DNA of 64,000 bases from Mucilaginibacter roseus (GCF_021215455.1 NZ_JAJPWV010000002.1:868001-932000), one strand, 5' to 3'; counted from the first letter of the stretch, positions 37,001-44,742 are shown. Translations and numbers: made by a program. The notes: generated by a model from the sequence alone, not told the origin.

Positions 37001-37318
37001 CGTTACCTGCTGCGCGGCGTAGCCTACAAAGGTTGCCTCAATTACGGCGTTAGCCGGCACGGTAAGCGTAAATTTTCCCTGCCCGTCAGTAGCTGTACCA
37101 ATAGTGGTGCCTTTAACTCTGACGGCCACGCCTGGCAAGGGTAAATTGGTTTCGTCAACCACGGTGCCGGTAATTTGCGTTTGCGCAAAAACAGTTGATG
37201 TGTTAACAAAAAAAGCTACAAGAAAAAAAACGAACATGGCTTTGAGAAGCCGCAAGCTACCCGGCGGGTAGTTCGAAACGGATGATGTACCCTGTTTCAA
37301 GAGTAGAGTTTTTCTCAT
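34064..37318 (-). CDS. SusC/RagA-family TonB-dependent transporter
   Basis: 1084-residue outer-membrane importer of oligosaccharides. It has an unusually long N-terminus before a hydrophobic signal segment (about 26-45, ending VFAQ), a carboxypeptidase-D-regulatory domain (about 49-128), then SLQEVVVTGYGTQKRESITGS and a TonB plug (about 138-245, with PLYVIDGVQQDAG and SISVLKDASAAIYGVRAANGVV), then the barrel to the C-terminal aromatic strand. First gene of the locus susC-susD-DUF3823-GH2-GH43-GH127. The 267 bases upstream show no clear consensus promoter; AGCGCT near 37480 is a small palindrome. Confidence 0.97.
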   Translation of the reverse strand: MRKTLLLKQGTSSVSNYPPGSLRLLKAMFVFFLVAFFVNTSTVFAQTQITGTVVDETNLPLPGVAVRVKGTTIGTATDGQGKFTLTVPANAVIEATFVGYAAQQVTVGTQTNIKISLKSANESLQEVVVTGYGTQKRESITGSIASVTAKDIDRVHGGATVSTTLAGKIPGVTFRMADGRPGASANIQIRNMGAPLYVIDGVQQDAGQFNNLAPNDIESISVLKDASAAIYGVRAANGVVVVTTKKGSGESRINVDAYMGFQNWFRFPDVVRNSYDYARYKADAQMNTSGTTSFTKEEVEKYRIGTERGYQSFDWRDYVLNSNRNAPQNSVNVNFTGGTDKVNYYVSATNFYQNSNIGKEYEFGRTNIQSNISAKVANGLRVGVNINGRVESRENPGVPGGDDYFLARFAVLRNTPIERPYANDNPNYLNAINNIESNYAFLNKKISGTYRSDWRVLQTNFNAEYQIPGVKGLTLKGVYSYYIADNVLNNHEYTYDVYRYKPETDTYERAGGATNPWRERDQRKEFNTNMQAQLNYSNTFGKHNISGTLVAERIKTRSLRNWLHAIPKSNSLPLIEFSTMDRYDDYDLATARVGYIGRFNYNYANKYYLEVSARRDASSLFITNKRVGYFPAVSAGWRITEESFMKNLLGDNSILNDLKFRGSYGLMGDDRYPTDAGRPIVPYFAYLTGYNYAIRDGDNPILAILDDYDTGNDQTLSVSRDKGIPVTTITWSKSKTLNLAADFSLLNSKLNGSVEYFRRVRSGLLIAQEDVLLPSELGYNLPEANLESDLQYGQELSLNYSNKIGKVNYTVGGNIAYTRAKWKDTYKERFFNSWDQYRNQREGRYKSLDWGHEAIGQFESFDQINNYPVNIDGKGNKTLIPGDIIYKDQNGDGRIDQYDERPIGFGYGTQPNINFGFNIALGYKEFDFHADFSGASGYTWFQNWETRWAFQNNGNLNTIFEDRWHRADPYDLNSQWIPGKYPANRDNPGHSGSSNYEVSGQRNSTFWLHNVKQLRMRTLELGYSLPAAVLTKIKIKRARFYVNAYNLFSFDNLKEFGIDPEVVDDNGLQFPQSKVFNFGVNLTF

Positions 37319-37585
37319 AAAATGGTAGTTATTTAATTGGTTTTTTAAGCGTCATTAAGACGTTTATTATCGAGAGGTAAATGACGGAGTTTTTTTGTTC
37401 AGCCTATTCGCTTTTTTGTATCAATACTTCGCTAAATCGTATCAATCACAACTGTGCACGCTCAAAAAAACACAGCATTAGCGCTGAAGTAAATGTCCTG
37501 ATTCCCCCTCTTATATGTCCAGCTTTGAGTTTTTATTTGGCAATGATGGTATTACATTTACGTTAAATCAGTCATAATTATCAAC

Positions 37586-38011
37586 ATGAAAAACACAAAT
37601 AGCGACGCGATTACCGTACAGGCAACCATCAACGCACCCGTAGAAAAAGTTTGGACGTACTGGAACGCCCCGGAACATATAACCCAATGGTGCCAGGCAT
37701 CGGCTGACTGGCATGCGCCGTACGCGGAGAACGACTTGCGCCCTGATGGTAAATTCAAAACGACTATGGCCGCAAAGGATGGTAGTGTCAGTTTCGATTT
37801 TGAGGGCGTATATACGGAAGTGGAACCTCAGAAGACCATCAGCTATACCATGGCCGACGGGAGAATGGTGACTATTGAATTTGAAGGAAACGATAATATC
37901 ACCACAGTTACTGAAACCTTTGACCCTGAAAACACCAATCCAATTGAAATGCAGCGTGGCGGTTGGCAGGCTATTTTAAACAGCTTTAAGCAATACACTG
38001 AAGAGAATTGA
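37586..38011 (+). CDS. SRPBCC-domain (AHSA1-like) protein
   Basis: 141-residue cytoplasmic single-domain protein of the START/Bet v1 superfamily. It opens ITVQATINAPVEKVWTYWNAPEHITQWCQAS (about 9-39), then RPDGKFKTTM and FDFEGVYTEVEPQKTISYTMADGR, ending in the C-terminal helix GGWQAILNSFKQYTEE. Such domains bind small hydrophobic ligands; the AHSA1 label does not imply a real Hsp90 cochaperone. Divergent from susC, but nothing ties it to the glycan locus. Confidence 0.88.
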   Translation: MKNTNSDAITVQATINAPVEKVWTYWNAPEHITQWCQASADWHAPYAENDLRPDGKFKTTMAAKDGSVSFDFEGVYTEVEPQKTISYTMADGRMVTIEFEGNDNITTVTETFDPENTNPIEMQRGGWQAILNSFKQYTEEN

Positions 38012-38022
38012 ATTTTTCCATT

Positions 38023-38106
38023 TGTCATTTCGAACGAGGTACGAGCACAAATCTATCGCTAAGCAAATGCACACCAGCAGATTTCTCCCTATCGTTCGTA
38101 ATAACA
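38023..38106. repeat. dispersed inverted-repeat element (GTCATTTCGAACGA type)
   Basis: Left end TGTCATTTCGAACGAGG (38023-38039) is matched by the degenerate inverted right end ATCGTTCGTAATAACA (38091-38106). Inner segments AAATCT and CAGATTT also pair. This layout is common between Bacteroidota genes. It lies directly downstream of the SRPBCC gene and may act as its terminator or RNA stabiliser. Confidence 0.65.
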
Positions 38107-38185
38107 AGTATTGTATTCATACTGTGGAGTATTGAGTGTTAGTATAAACCAGCCATCATCACCGCTAACATTTACAGGCTTTTAT

Positions 38186-38193
38186 TAACTTTG
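38186..38193 (+). promoter_or_regulatory. -7 element of the acyltransferase gene
   Basis: TAACTTTG matches TAnnTTTG and ends 10 bases before the ATG at 38204. No TTG is seen at the usual upstream distance. Confidence 0.4.
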
Positions 38194-38203
38194 TCATCCC
38201 GTT

Positions 38204-38935
38204 ATGAGAAAGTTTTTAGGATACATCCTTTCGCCCTTTGCTATTTCAGCATTTTTCCTGGTATTGGTTATTTTTCAGCCTATACAATGGATAAGCTACA
38301 AGGCCTTTGGCTATTCGGCGCACAAAAAATCTGTTGACGCGCTTAACTTTTGTTTGCTGAGCACCTATTACATTCTTTTTAATTCGGTAAAATTCATTAA
38401 TAAACAGAACCTGCCACAAGGCCGGCCGATGATTATTATGGCTAACCACCAAAGCCTGATTGATATACCGCCGATGATCTACTTTTTCAGAAAGTATCAT
38501 GCTAAGTTCATCTCCAAAATTGAGTTGGCTAAAGGTATACCATCCATATCATACAACCTGCGTGTTGGCGGCGGCGCTAATATTGATCGTAAAGACCCGC
38601 GCCAATCCATCACCGAATTGGTGAAGCTGGGCACGCGCATGAAAGAAAACGGCTGGTCGGCTATGATATTTCCTGAAGGCACCCGCTCAAAGGACGGCCA
38701 TGTAAAAACCTTTCAATCGGCAGGTATAGCTACCTTATTAAAAAAATGTCCGAATGCTTTATTGGTACCGGTGGCTATTGATAAATCATGGGAGATGGTG
38801 CGTTACGGCCTGTTCCCCTTAAATACATTCACCGCCATGACGTGGGAAGTACTTGAACCCATTGAACCCGGCACCGCACCCGTCGATGAGCTGGTAAAGC
38901 TTGCCGAGGAACGAATAAGACAGAAGGTGGGCTAA
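38204..38935 (+). CDS. plsC: 1-acyl-sn-glycerol-3-phosphate acyltransferase
   Basis: Second acyl transfer in phosphatidic acid synthesis, at the inner membrane. The 243-residue product has N-terminal hydrophobic segments (about 8-30) and the acyltransferase blocks: NHQSLIDIPP (H-x4-D catalytic motif, about 86-95), GGGANIDRKDPRQS, FPEGTRSKDG (about 161-170) and LLVPVAIDKSWEM. A Lyso-PL acyltransferase of related specificity cannot be excluded. Confidence 0.92.
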   Translation: MRKFLGYILSPFAISAFFLVLVIFQPIQWISYKAFGYSAHKKSVDALNFCLLSTYYILFNSVKFINKQNLPQGRPMIIMANHQSLIDIPPMIYFFRKYHAKFISKIELAKGIPSISYNLRVGGGANIDRKDPRQSITELVKLGTRMKENGWSAMIFPEGTRSKDGHVKTFQSAGIATLLKKCPNALLVPVAIDKSWEMVRYGLFPLNTFTAMTWEVLEPIEPGTAPVDELVKLAEERIRQKVG

Positions 38936-38937
38936 GC

Positions 38938-38994
38938 ACCCCAGCCGCTAAATGGGATTTATAATAGAGAGCTCCCCTTTAGGGGTTAGGGGAC
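38938..38994. repeat. degenerate copy of the CCCC-TTTAGGGG inverted repeat
   Basis: Left CACCCCAGCCGCTAAATGGG and right CTCCCCTTTAGGGGTTAGGGG are a decayed version of the perfect repeat at 15225-15302, again between convergent genes. Confidence 0.55.
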
Positions 38995-38996
38995 AA

Positions 38997-39734
38997 CTAA
39001 ACGTTCTTCCCGTCAATTATCCTGAAAAAATCGTCACGGTAAGTATCCCCTACCGGGATGATCTTATCGCCGATGAAGATACGGCTACGCTCAATACTGT
39101 CTATCTTATCTAACGATACGATGTATGAGCGATGCACACGTATAAAATGCTTCTCTGGCAAGGCATCCTCCATCTTTTTCATATTCTGCAGGGTGATAAT
39201 GCGCTCGTTGGTGGTGAAAATGGATATATAATCCTTCAAACCTTCGATAAACAAAATATCGTGCAGGTATAGTTTCTGTATTTTATGCTCAGTTTTTACA
39301 AAAATGAAATCACTTAAAAAGTCTGGTTGCTGCTGTACGGGTGCTGCCGCGGGCACAGGTGTACTTACTGCTGCAGCAGGGTTTATAATGCCTTGCGCCT
39401 TTTGTACGGCTTTATAAAAACGATCAAACGCGATAGGCTTTAACAAGTAGTCAACCACGTCAAGCTCATACCCCTCAAGCGCATATTGCGGATAGGCAGT
39501 AGTTAGTATAACTTTAGCCTTGCCATTGGCAATCTTTAAAAATTGAATACCGGTGAGTTCGGGCATTTGCACGTCCAGAAACACCAGGTCGGCTTCGCCG
39601 CTTTGTACCAGCGTAAGCGCTTCAATAGGATTGGTAGTAGCCTTAACCAATTGCAAAAAAGGCATTTTGGCAATGTAATCCTCAAGTATGTTTAAAGCCA
39701 AAGGCTCATCATCAACAACCAGGCACCGTATCAT
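38997..39734 (-). CDS. LytTR-family response regulator
   Basis: 245 residues: receiver domain (2-115, VVDDEPLALNILEDYI, phospho-acceptor Asp in LVFLDVQMPELTG, TTAYPQYALEGYE with Thr and Lys LLKPI switch residues), an Ala/Pro-rich linker (about 125-143), then a LytTR DNA-binding domain (about 146-240, FIFVKTEHKIQKLYLHDILFIEGLKDYISI). The partner is probably the LytS-type kinase at 40210, on the same strand upstream but separated by a small opposite-strand gene. Targets unknown. Confidence 0.93.
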   Translation of the reverse strand: MIRCLVVDDEPLALNILEDYIAKMPFLQLVKATTNPIEALTLVQSGEADLVFLDVQMPELTGIQFLKIANGKAKVILTTAYPQYALEGYELDVVDYLLKPIAFDRFYKAVQKAQGIINPAAAVSTPVPAAAPVQQQPDFLSDFIFVKTEHKIQKLYLHDILFIEGLKDYISIFTTNERIITLQNMKKMEDALPEKHFIRVHRSYIVSLDKIDSIERSRIFIGDKIIPVGDTYRDDFFRIIDGKNV

Positions 39735-39891
39735 TTTCTATAATCAGTTTTAAAAGCTAAAATAAACAATTTAACATCCGCAACGCTACTTATCAACCTG
39801 CACACATTTCCAAAAAAGCAATTTTAAAGCAAAACAAGTTAAGCAAATTCAACGTTAACTAAATAATATTAACCATAACACTTAGCTACCC

Positions 39892-40170
39892 ATGAAAAAA
39901 CTTAGTGCAGCTATTGTTGCCATTATATTTGCCTGCGTTTTGCAAAACGCCAATGCCCAAACAAGCCCGGTAAAAAAAGATACCGTTAGTAAAGGTCAGC
40001 CGGGTGCTACCACGCAGTCGTCACCGGCTAACCCGGTGCAGCCTGCCTCTACGCCCGACTGGTTGAAAAGCGATGCGGATAAAAAGAAAGATAACTCTAC
40101 CTTTTTAACATCACCTACTCCTGATAGTAACAAAAGCGGTACTACCAAGTCAAAGCAGAAAAGGAAATAG
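39892..40170 (+). CDS. small secreted disordered protein
   Basis: 92 residues: a clean signal peptide (MKKLSAAIVAIIFACVLQNANAQ, about 1-23), then a Pro/Ser/Thr/Lys-rich, low-complexity mature part ending in KSKQKRK. No family recognised. It lies on the opposite strand between the kinase and its likely regulator and has its own terminator, which supports a real transcript. Confidence 0.55.
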   Translation: MKKLSAAIVAIIFACVLQNANAQTSPVKKDTVSKGQPGATTQSSPANPVQPASTPDWLKSDADKKKDNSTFLTSPTPDSNKSGTTKSKQKRK

Positions 40171-40176
40171 CACTAT

Positions 40177-40208
40177 AAAAGCCGTTCAAACCAGAATGGC
40201 TTTTTTTT
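40177..40208 (+). terminator. terminator of the small secreted protein gene
   Basis: AAAAGCCGTTC (40177-40187) pairs with GAATGGCTTTT (40194-40204, one G-T pair), followed by a T run to 40208. It ends 2 bases from the stop of the opposing kinase gene. Confidence 0.75.
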
Positions 40209-40209
40209 A

Positions 40210-41223
40210 TTAAAGAACAAGCTTCAGATTACAAACATAAAAGGTTTCTGTATCGTCAATATCCAGGGCATATTTTTTAGGATAAAGCAGATTCAGCCTG
40301 CGTTTAACATTACTTAAACCAATACCGCCTGAAGCATCGCGGTTATTATTATGTTTTTTATTTTCGATATGAAAGTCGAGCGTACCGTTATCTACCATCA
40401 GGTTCATCCGTATGGGCGTTTCCGGATCATTGGCAACACCATGCTTAAAGGCGTTTTCAATGAATGATATTAACAACAGCGGAGCTATACGCTGCGTAGT
40501 TACATCACCTTTTACTTCAAACTCAACAAAGGCTTTGTAGCCAAACCGTATTTTTTGCAGGTCGATATAATTTTGCAGGTAATGGATCTCCTTCTCCAGG
40601 TCTACCTTGTTATCATTACTCTCATACAGCATGTACCGCATAATTTCTGACAGCTTCAGAATAGCCTCAGGCGTAGTTTCCGACCGCTGGTAAGCCAGCG
40701 AGTAAATACTGTTTAGCGAGTTGAACAAAAAGTGTGGGTTAACCTGCGATTTCAGGAAGGATAGCTCGGCTGTTAAACGCTGATTTTCCAGGTCGCGCTG
40801 AATGCGCTCGTTCAAAAACCAATCGGTAGAGAATTTGAGTACAATGCTCAAAAACACGAAAATCAGGCTGGTAAAAAATGCGCTAAGATAGTAGGATGTA
40901 AAACCTATCATTTGCCCTTTTTGCTTTACAAGCGCATACTCTTTGTAAACAAGCGCCAATCCGTATTTAAAAAAACCATAGGCCAGTATTACGCCTAAAG
41001 CAATAAGTATGTATGTGCCATACCGCTTGCGGTCAAGCAGTTTAGGAATAAGCAGCAGGTAATTGATATAGAACAAGCTGATGTTTACCATGCCAAATAA
41101 AACAAACAGCACCAGCAAAGCCTCAATTGAAAGCCTGCTGTTGGTTTTGCCAATAAAAAAGAAGAAGGATATCAGGCATACCCACACAAACACATGCCAA
41201 AAAAACTGCCACTGCTTCTTCAT
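40210..41223 (-). CDS. LytS/YesM-type sensor histidine kinase
   Basis: 337 residues: four membrane helices (about 7-24, 30-55, 66-88, 103-125) with almost no extracellular loops, then a coiled linker. The His_kinase domain carries phospho-acceptor His in QVNPHFLFNSLNSIYSLA (about 157-174). The ATPase domain has LLLISFIENAFKHGV (N box, about 248-262) and GGIGLSNVKRRLNLLYP (about 302-318). With so little periplasmic sequence, it may sense membrane state or a transporter partner. The small membrane protein and ABC genes start divergently 243 bases away. Confidence 0.92.
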   Translation of the reverse strand: MKKQWQFFWHVFVWVCLISFFFFIGKTNSRLSIEALLVLFVLFGMVNISLFYINYLLLIPKLLDRKRYGTYILIALGVILAYGFFKYGLALVYKEYALVKQKGQMIGFTSYYLSAFFTSLIFVFLSIVLKFSTDWFLNERIQRDLENQRLTAELSFLKSQVNPHFLFNSLNSIYSLAYQRSETTPEAILKLSEIMRYMLYESNDNKVDLEKEIHYLQNYIDLQKIRFGYKAFVEFEVKGDVTTQRIAPLLLISFIENAFKHGVANDPETPIRMNLMVDNGTLDFHIENKKHNNNRDASGGIGLSNVKRRLNLLYPKKYALDIDDTETFYVCNLKLVL

Positions 41224-41355
41224 CCTTTTACGCCGTGTTAACCGTCATGTTTACTTATTTGTTCCGCCATCTAAAGTAGTGTTTTAGCGCCTTATCGCGC
41301 GATGTATTATATATAGAGCTGGGTTTTTTCGATGAACTGCCCATTTTCTTCGACG

Positions 41356-41374
41356 AACGGGTTAATAGCCCGTT
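41356..41374. promoter_or_regulatory. inverted repeat in the kinase/ABC divergent region
   Basis: AACGGG (41356-41361) and CCCGTT (41369-41374), spaced by 7 bases, with CCCGTTG repeated once more at 41399-41405. It is a possible regulator site between the histidine kinase gene and the peptide-ABC operon. Confidence 0.3.
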
Positions 41375-41466
41375 GCGGGCGTTTATCTATAAATAAAACC
41401 CGTTGGTCTAATACATTTTATGGGCTTGATTTTTTGCTATTTCTTTGTTTCATCAAATCAATCGCA

Positions 41467-41682
41467 ATGAAAAAGTTAATCAAATACTCAAACCCTTTTG
41501 TAATGCTACTGGTACCAGTAATGTTTGCCCTGGTGATGGGTGTTGCTTACCAGTTTAACCAACAACAAAATTTAAATATAAAAGATGCCGGCGTTAAAGC
41601 TAAACAAGCCACTTCACTATTTGTAAAAGGCGTAAGCCTTGTGAAAACAGTGTGCGGAATCAGCCAGGAAAACGTATGGTAA
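41467..41682 (+). CDS. 71-residue single-span membrane protein coupled to an ABC transporter
   Basis: Starting at ATG 41467 (MKKLIKYSNPFVMLLVP), it has one membrane helix (about 10-28) and a short amphipathic C-terminal part (KAKQATSLFVKGVSLVKTVCG). The frame is open to 41332, but that segment has no signal-like start. Its last 7 bases overlap the ABC ATPase start, and AGGA precedes the shared ATG by 8 bases, so the two are translationally coupled. No known family recalled. It could be a transporter subunit, a sensed or exported peptide, or an immunity factor. Confidence 0.55.
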   Translation: MKKLIKYSNPFVMLLVPVMFALVMGVAYQFNQQQNLNIKDAGVKAKQATSLFVKGVSLVKTVCGISQENVW

Positions 41683-42575
41683 TCAGTACTCAAAACCTAA
41701 CCTTTAACTTTGGCAACCAAAAGGTTGTCAACTCCTTATCGTTGCAAGTTCCGCAAGGAAGCATATATGGTTTTTTAGGGCCCAACGGCGCCGGTAAAAC
41801 CACTACTATTAAATTGCTGCTTAATCTGTTAAAAACGGATGAAGGCAGCATTTCTGTTTTTGAGAAGGACCTGAAAAGCAATCGTATTGAGATACTCTCA
41901 AAAATTGGCTCGCTGATAGAGCAACCTGCCATTTACCTGCACCTAACCGGGCGCGAAAACCTGGTTAACCGCGCGGGCTTGCTGCAATTATCCATCCGCC
42001 GGGTTGATGAAATGCTTGAGCTGGTACAGCTTAAACAAGCGGCCAATAAAAAAGCCGGTCAATATTCACTGGGGATGAAACAACGGCTGGGTATTGCGCT
42101 GGCCTTGTTAAGCGATCCTGAATTACTGATACTGGATGAACCAACCAACGGGCTCGACCCGAACGGCATTATTGAGATACGCGAGCTGCTCATTAACCTA
42201 ACCCGCCAGCATGGCAAAACGGTTTTTATCAGCAGTCACCTTCTTTCAGAAATTGAGCGGATGGCCACCCATGTGGGCATTATCAATAATGGCACCATGC
42301 TTTTTCAGGGTAGCATTGCCGAGCTGGAAGCACTTAACCAGGCACTGCTGCTTATTGAAGTTGATAATACGGTTGATGCTGCCAACCTATTAAAGCGACA
42401 TCAATATGAGGTTGCGCAGGTAACGGAAACGTTGGTTGGCTTGCCTTACCATTCAAAACAACAAAGTGGCGAAGTCAATACCTTACTGGTAAACAATGGC
42501 TTTAGGGTTTACAGCATCGGCAAGCAACAGCAAGACCTTGAAACGCTCTTCTTATCCATCACCAAACAAGCCTGA
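41676..42575 (+). CDS. ABC transporter ATP-binding protein (BcrA/antibiotic type)
   Basis: 299-residue ATPase. Walker A GPNGAGKT (about 37-44), signature YSLGMKQRLGIALAL (about 130-144), Walker B LLILDEPTNGLDPNG, H-loop ISSHLLSEIERMA, then the C-terminal extension (about 215-299) usual in BcrA/lantibiotic-resistance ATPases. ATG 41676 (MVISTQNLTFNFG) is chosen over the upstream in-frame ATG at 41652, because it gives the normal start and overlaps the upstream stop. The permease follows 14 bases later. Confidence 0.92.
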   Translation: MVISTQNLTFNFGNQKVVNSLSLQVPQGSIYGFLGPNGAGKTTTIKLLLNLLKTDEGSISVFEKDLKSNRIEILSKIGSLIEQPAIYLHLTGRENLVNRAGLLQLSIRRVDEMLELVQLKQAANKKAGQYSLGMKQRLGIALALLSDPELLILDEPTNGLDPNGIIEIRELLINLTRQHGKTVFISSHLLSEIERMATHVGIINNGTMLFQGSIAELEALNQALLLIEVDNTVDAANLLKRHQYEVAQVTETLVGLPYHSKQQSGEVNTLLVNNGFRVYSIGKQQQDLETLFLSITKQA

Positions 42576-42589
42576 AGCCTTACACATCT

Positions 42590-43393
42590 ATGAAAGCATT
42601 TTTATTATCCTTACGCTCCGAATTTTTTAAGACCCGCAAAACCCTGGCTTTTTGGTGCGCTATATTGCTGCCCCTGCTTATTTGCATGTTAATGACCATT
42701 GGCTTTTTAACCAATGCCGAAAAAATGGCCAGTTGGCCGGGCGAATTGCTTTGGATAAGATTTGTTGGTAATGTTTTGAATGTTATGGGCGTTTTACTAT
42801 TGCCTATGTTCACCGTATTTACTGCTTACTCAATAAATAATATTGAACACAGGGCCGATACATGGAAAATGCTGTTCACCCTGCCGCTGCCAAAGTTTAC
42901 GGTATATAGCGCAAAGTATGTTTATGCTTTACTATTGATATTTATCAGCCTGGCTTTGTTTGTACTGTTCACCATTGGTTTTGCCAACCTCCTATCGGTA
43001 ATTAAACCCGGCTTAAGGTTTAACGAATACCACATGGAATTTACTTTGATGCAGATATATTTTAAATTATTCCTTTCAGCTTTAGGCATCCTTTCACTAC
43101 AATTTTTGTTCAGCCTTTTGTGGAAGGATTTTCTAAAACCTATGGGCATTGGCTTTGTAGGCACCATATCGGGCATTATCATGGCATCGGCGGGATGGAA
43201 GTATGCTTACCTTTTCCCTTACTCGCACCCTATGCTGGCACTAACCAACATGTTGCCACGCACTAAAACTCCTACACAATCACGGCAACTGGTTATAAAT
43301 ATACTTACCGATGATGTTTACGTGAGCCTTGCTGTAGCGGTGGTGGTGTTTTTCGCCGGTTACTTTATCTTACTAAAGCGGAGTATTAAGTAG
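42590..43393 (+). CDS. ABC-2 type transporter permease
   Basis: 267 residues with six hydrophobic helices (about 22-42, 60-80, 104-128, 150-170, 180-200, 240-260). It starts LLSLRSEFFKTRKTLAFWCAILLP, the pattern of bacitracin/lantibiotic-immunity permeases (ABC2_membrane_4 style). It forms the membrane half of the transporter with the preceding ATPase. Its 3' end overlaps the convergent MFS gene by 8 bases. Substrate unknown. Confidence 0.85.
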   Translation: MKAFLLSLRSEFFKTRKTLAFWCAILLPLLICMLMTIGFLTNAEKMASWPGELLWIRFVGNVLNVMGVLLLPMFTVFTAYSINNIEHRADTWKMLFTLPLPKFTVYSAKYVYALLLIFISLALFVLFTIGFANLLSVIKPGLRFNEYHMEFTLMQIYFKLFLSALGILSLQFLFSLLWKDFLKPMGIGFVGTISGIIMASAGWKYAYLFPYSHPMLALTNMLPRTKTPTQSRQLVINILTDDVYVSLAVAVVVFFAGYFILLKRSIK

Positions 43394-44675
43394 CTACTTC
43401 GGGCTTTTTGTTAATATCCTGTAAGGTTAAAGGCACCAGTTTCTTGGTTTTGAGATAAGTAATGGTTACTACGATCAGCGTCATGGTGCCGCCGAATATT
43501 ACCGCTGGTACCGTATCCAACAACTTAGCAGCCACGCCCGATTCAAACTCGCCTATCTCGTTTGATGATCCGATAAACATCTGGTTCACGGCCGATACCC
43601 TACCACGCATTTCATCAGGTGTAAGCATCTGCATAATGGTACCGCGAATTAAAACACTGACACTATCAAACCCACCCTCAATAAACAGGAATACCAGCGA
43701 TAAATAGAAATTGCGCGACAGGCCAAAGCAAATGATAGACAAACCAAAGCCTGCCACCGCGATAAGCAGGTTTCGCCAGGGTTTACCCATGGGCGAAAAG
43801 CGGGTCATGCTTAGCATGGTCAGCACCGCGCCCAATGAGGTTGCGCCACGCATTACCCCAACACCCTCCGGGCCCACATGCAGAATATCCTTTGCAAAAA
43901 CCGGCAGCAAGGCTACCGCGCCGCCAAAAAACACCGAGAACATATCCAGACTAAGCGCGCCAACCAGCATCTTGGTATTAAACACAAAGCGTATCCCTTC
44001 TGAAAGGCTTTTCCATATTCCCTCTTTAGGAGCAAATACGGGCGGCACCTTTTTTAACAGGCATACGGATATAAAAGCTATAGCTAAAAAAATCACAATC
44101 GCTATAAAAGCACCTGTAATACCCATGTAAGCATAAATAAAACTACCCACAACCGGCGCAATTATAGAGGCTATCTGCCAGCTCGAACTGTTCCAGGTGC
44201 TGGAATTAGGGTAAACTTCTCGCGGTACACTATTAGCCAGCACCGAAAATGCCGCCGGGGCGTAAAAGGCTCTGGCCAACCCATTAACGAAAAGCATACC
44301 GTAAATTATAGGCACTACCGTGTGCATATGCAAATAATCGCCTGTACCTTTATGCGTAGCCACCATCATCACCAGCGATGAGAAGAATATGGTACCGAAT
44401 ATGAGCAGCAACATTTTGCGCTTCTCCAGCTTGTCGGCAATGTAACCGCCGTAAAGCGATAAGCCTATAGCAGGTATGGCTTCATACAACCCTATCAGCC
44501 CAAGGGCAAACTTATCATGCGTAACATCATAAATGTAGATACCTAATACTACGTTCTGCATTTGGTAAGCGAACGTAAAAAAGAAACGCATGGTTATATA
44601 CGAGCGGAAATCTTTGAACCGCAGGGCGGCAAACGAATCGGTTTTTGTAGATGTGGTACTGTCGGCTTCGGGCAC
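43386..44675 (-). CDS. MFS transporter (EntS-like, MFS_3)
   Basis: 429 residues with 12 predicted membrane helices. GGYIADKLEKRKMLL (about 73-87) is the MFS cytoplasmic loop signature, and the domain-2 counterpart is MRGRVSAVNQMFIGSSNEIGEFESGV (about 357-382), typical of the enterobactin-exporter-like MFS_3 family. Probable drug or metabolite exporter; substrate unknown. The start codon is GTG (44675-44673); the first ATG, at residue 29, would cut into helix 1. A -7 element lies 16 bases upstream. Confidence 0.87.
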   Translation of the reverse strand: MPEADSTTSTKTDSFAALRFKDFRSYITMRFFFTFAYQMQNVVLGIYIYDVTHDKFALGLIGLYEAIPAIGLSLYGGYIADKLEKRKMLLLIFGTIFFSSLVMMVATHKGTGDYLHMHTVVPIIYGMLFVNGLARAFYAPAAFSVLANSVPREVYPNSSTWNSSSWQIASIIAPVVGSFIYAYMGITGAFIAIVIFLAIAFISVCLLKKVPPVFAPKEGIWKSLSEGIRFVFNTKMLVGALSLDMFSVFFGGAVALLPVFAKDILHVGPEGVGVMRGATSLGAVLTMLSMTRFSPMGKPWRNLLIAVAGFGLSIICFGLSRNFYLSLVFLFIEGGFDSVSVLIRGTIMQMLTPDEMRGRVSAVNQMFIGSSNEIGEFESGVAAKLLDTVPAVIFGGTMTLIVVTITYLKTKKLVPLTLQDINKKPEVAT

Positions 44676-44691
44676 TTGTTTTTGTTTTGTG

Positions 44692-44699
44692 CAAAAATA
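44692..44699 (-). promoter_or_regulatory. -7 element of the MFS gene
   Basis: Minus-strand TATTTTTG matches TAnnTTTG, 16 bases upstream of the GTG start. No TTG at the expected distance was found. Confidence 0.35.
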
Positions 44700-44711
44700 G
44701 GTATAAATGAA

Positions 44712-44742
44712 AAAGGCAGAACCTGTAAAATGTTCTGCCTTT
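44712..44742 (-). terminator. terminator of the M28 peptidase gene
   Basis: Eleven-base perfect arms AAAGGCAGAAC (44712-44722) / GTTCTGCCTTT (44732-44742), with T-rich sequence following on the minus strand, 21 bases past the M28 stop. Confidence 0.8.
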
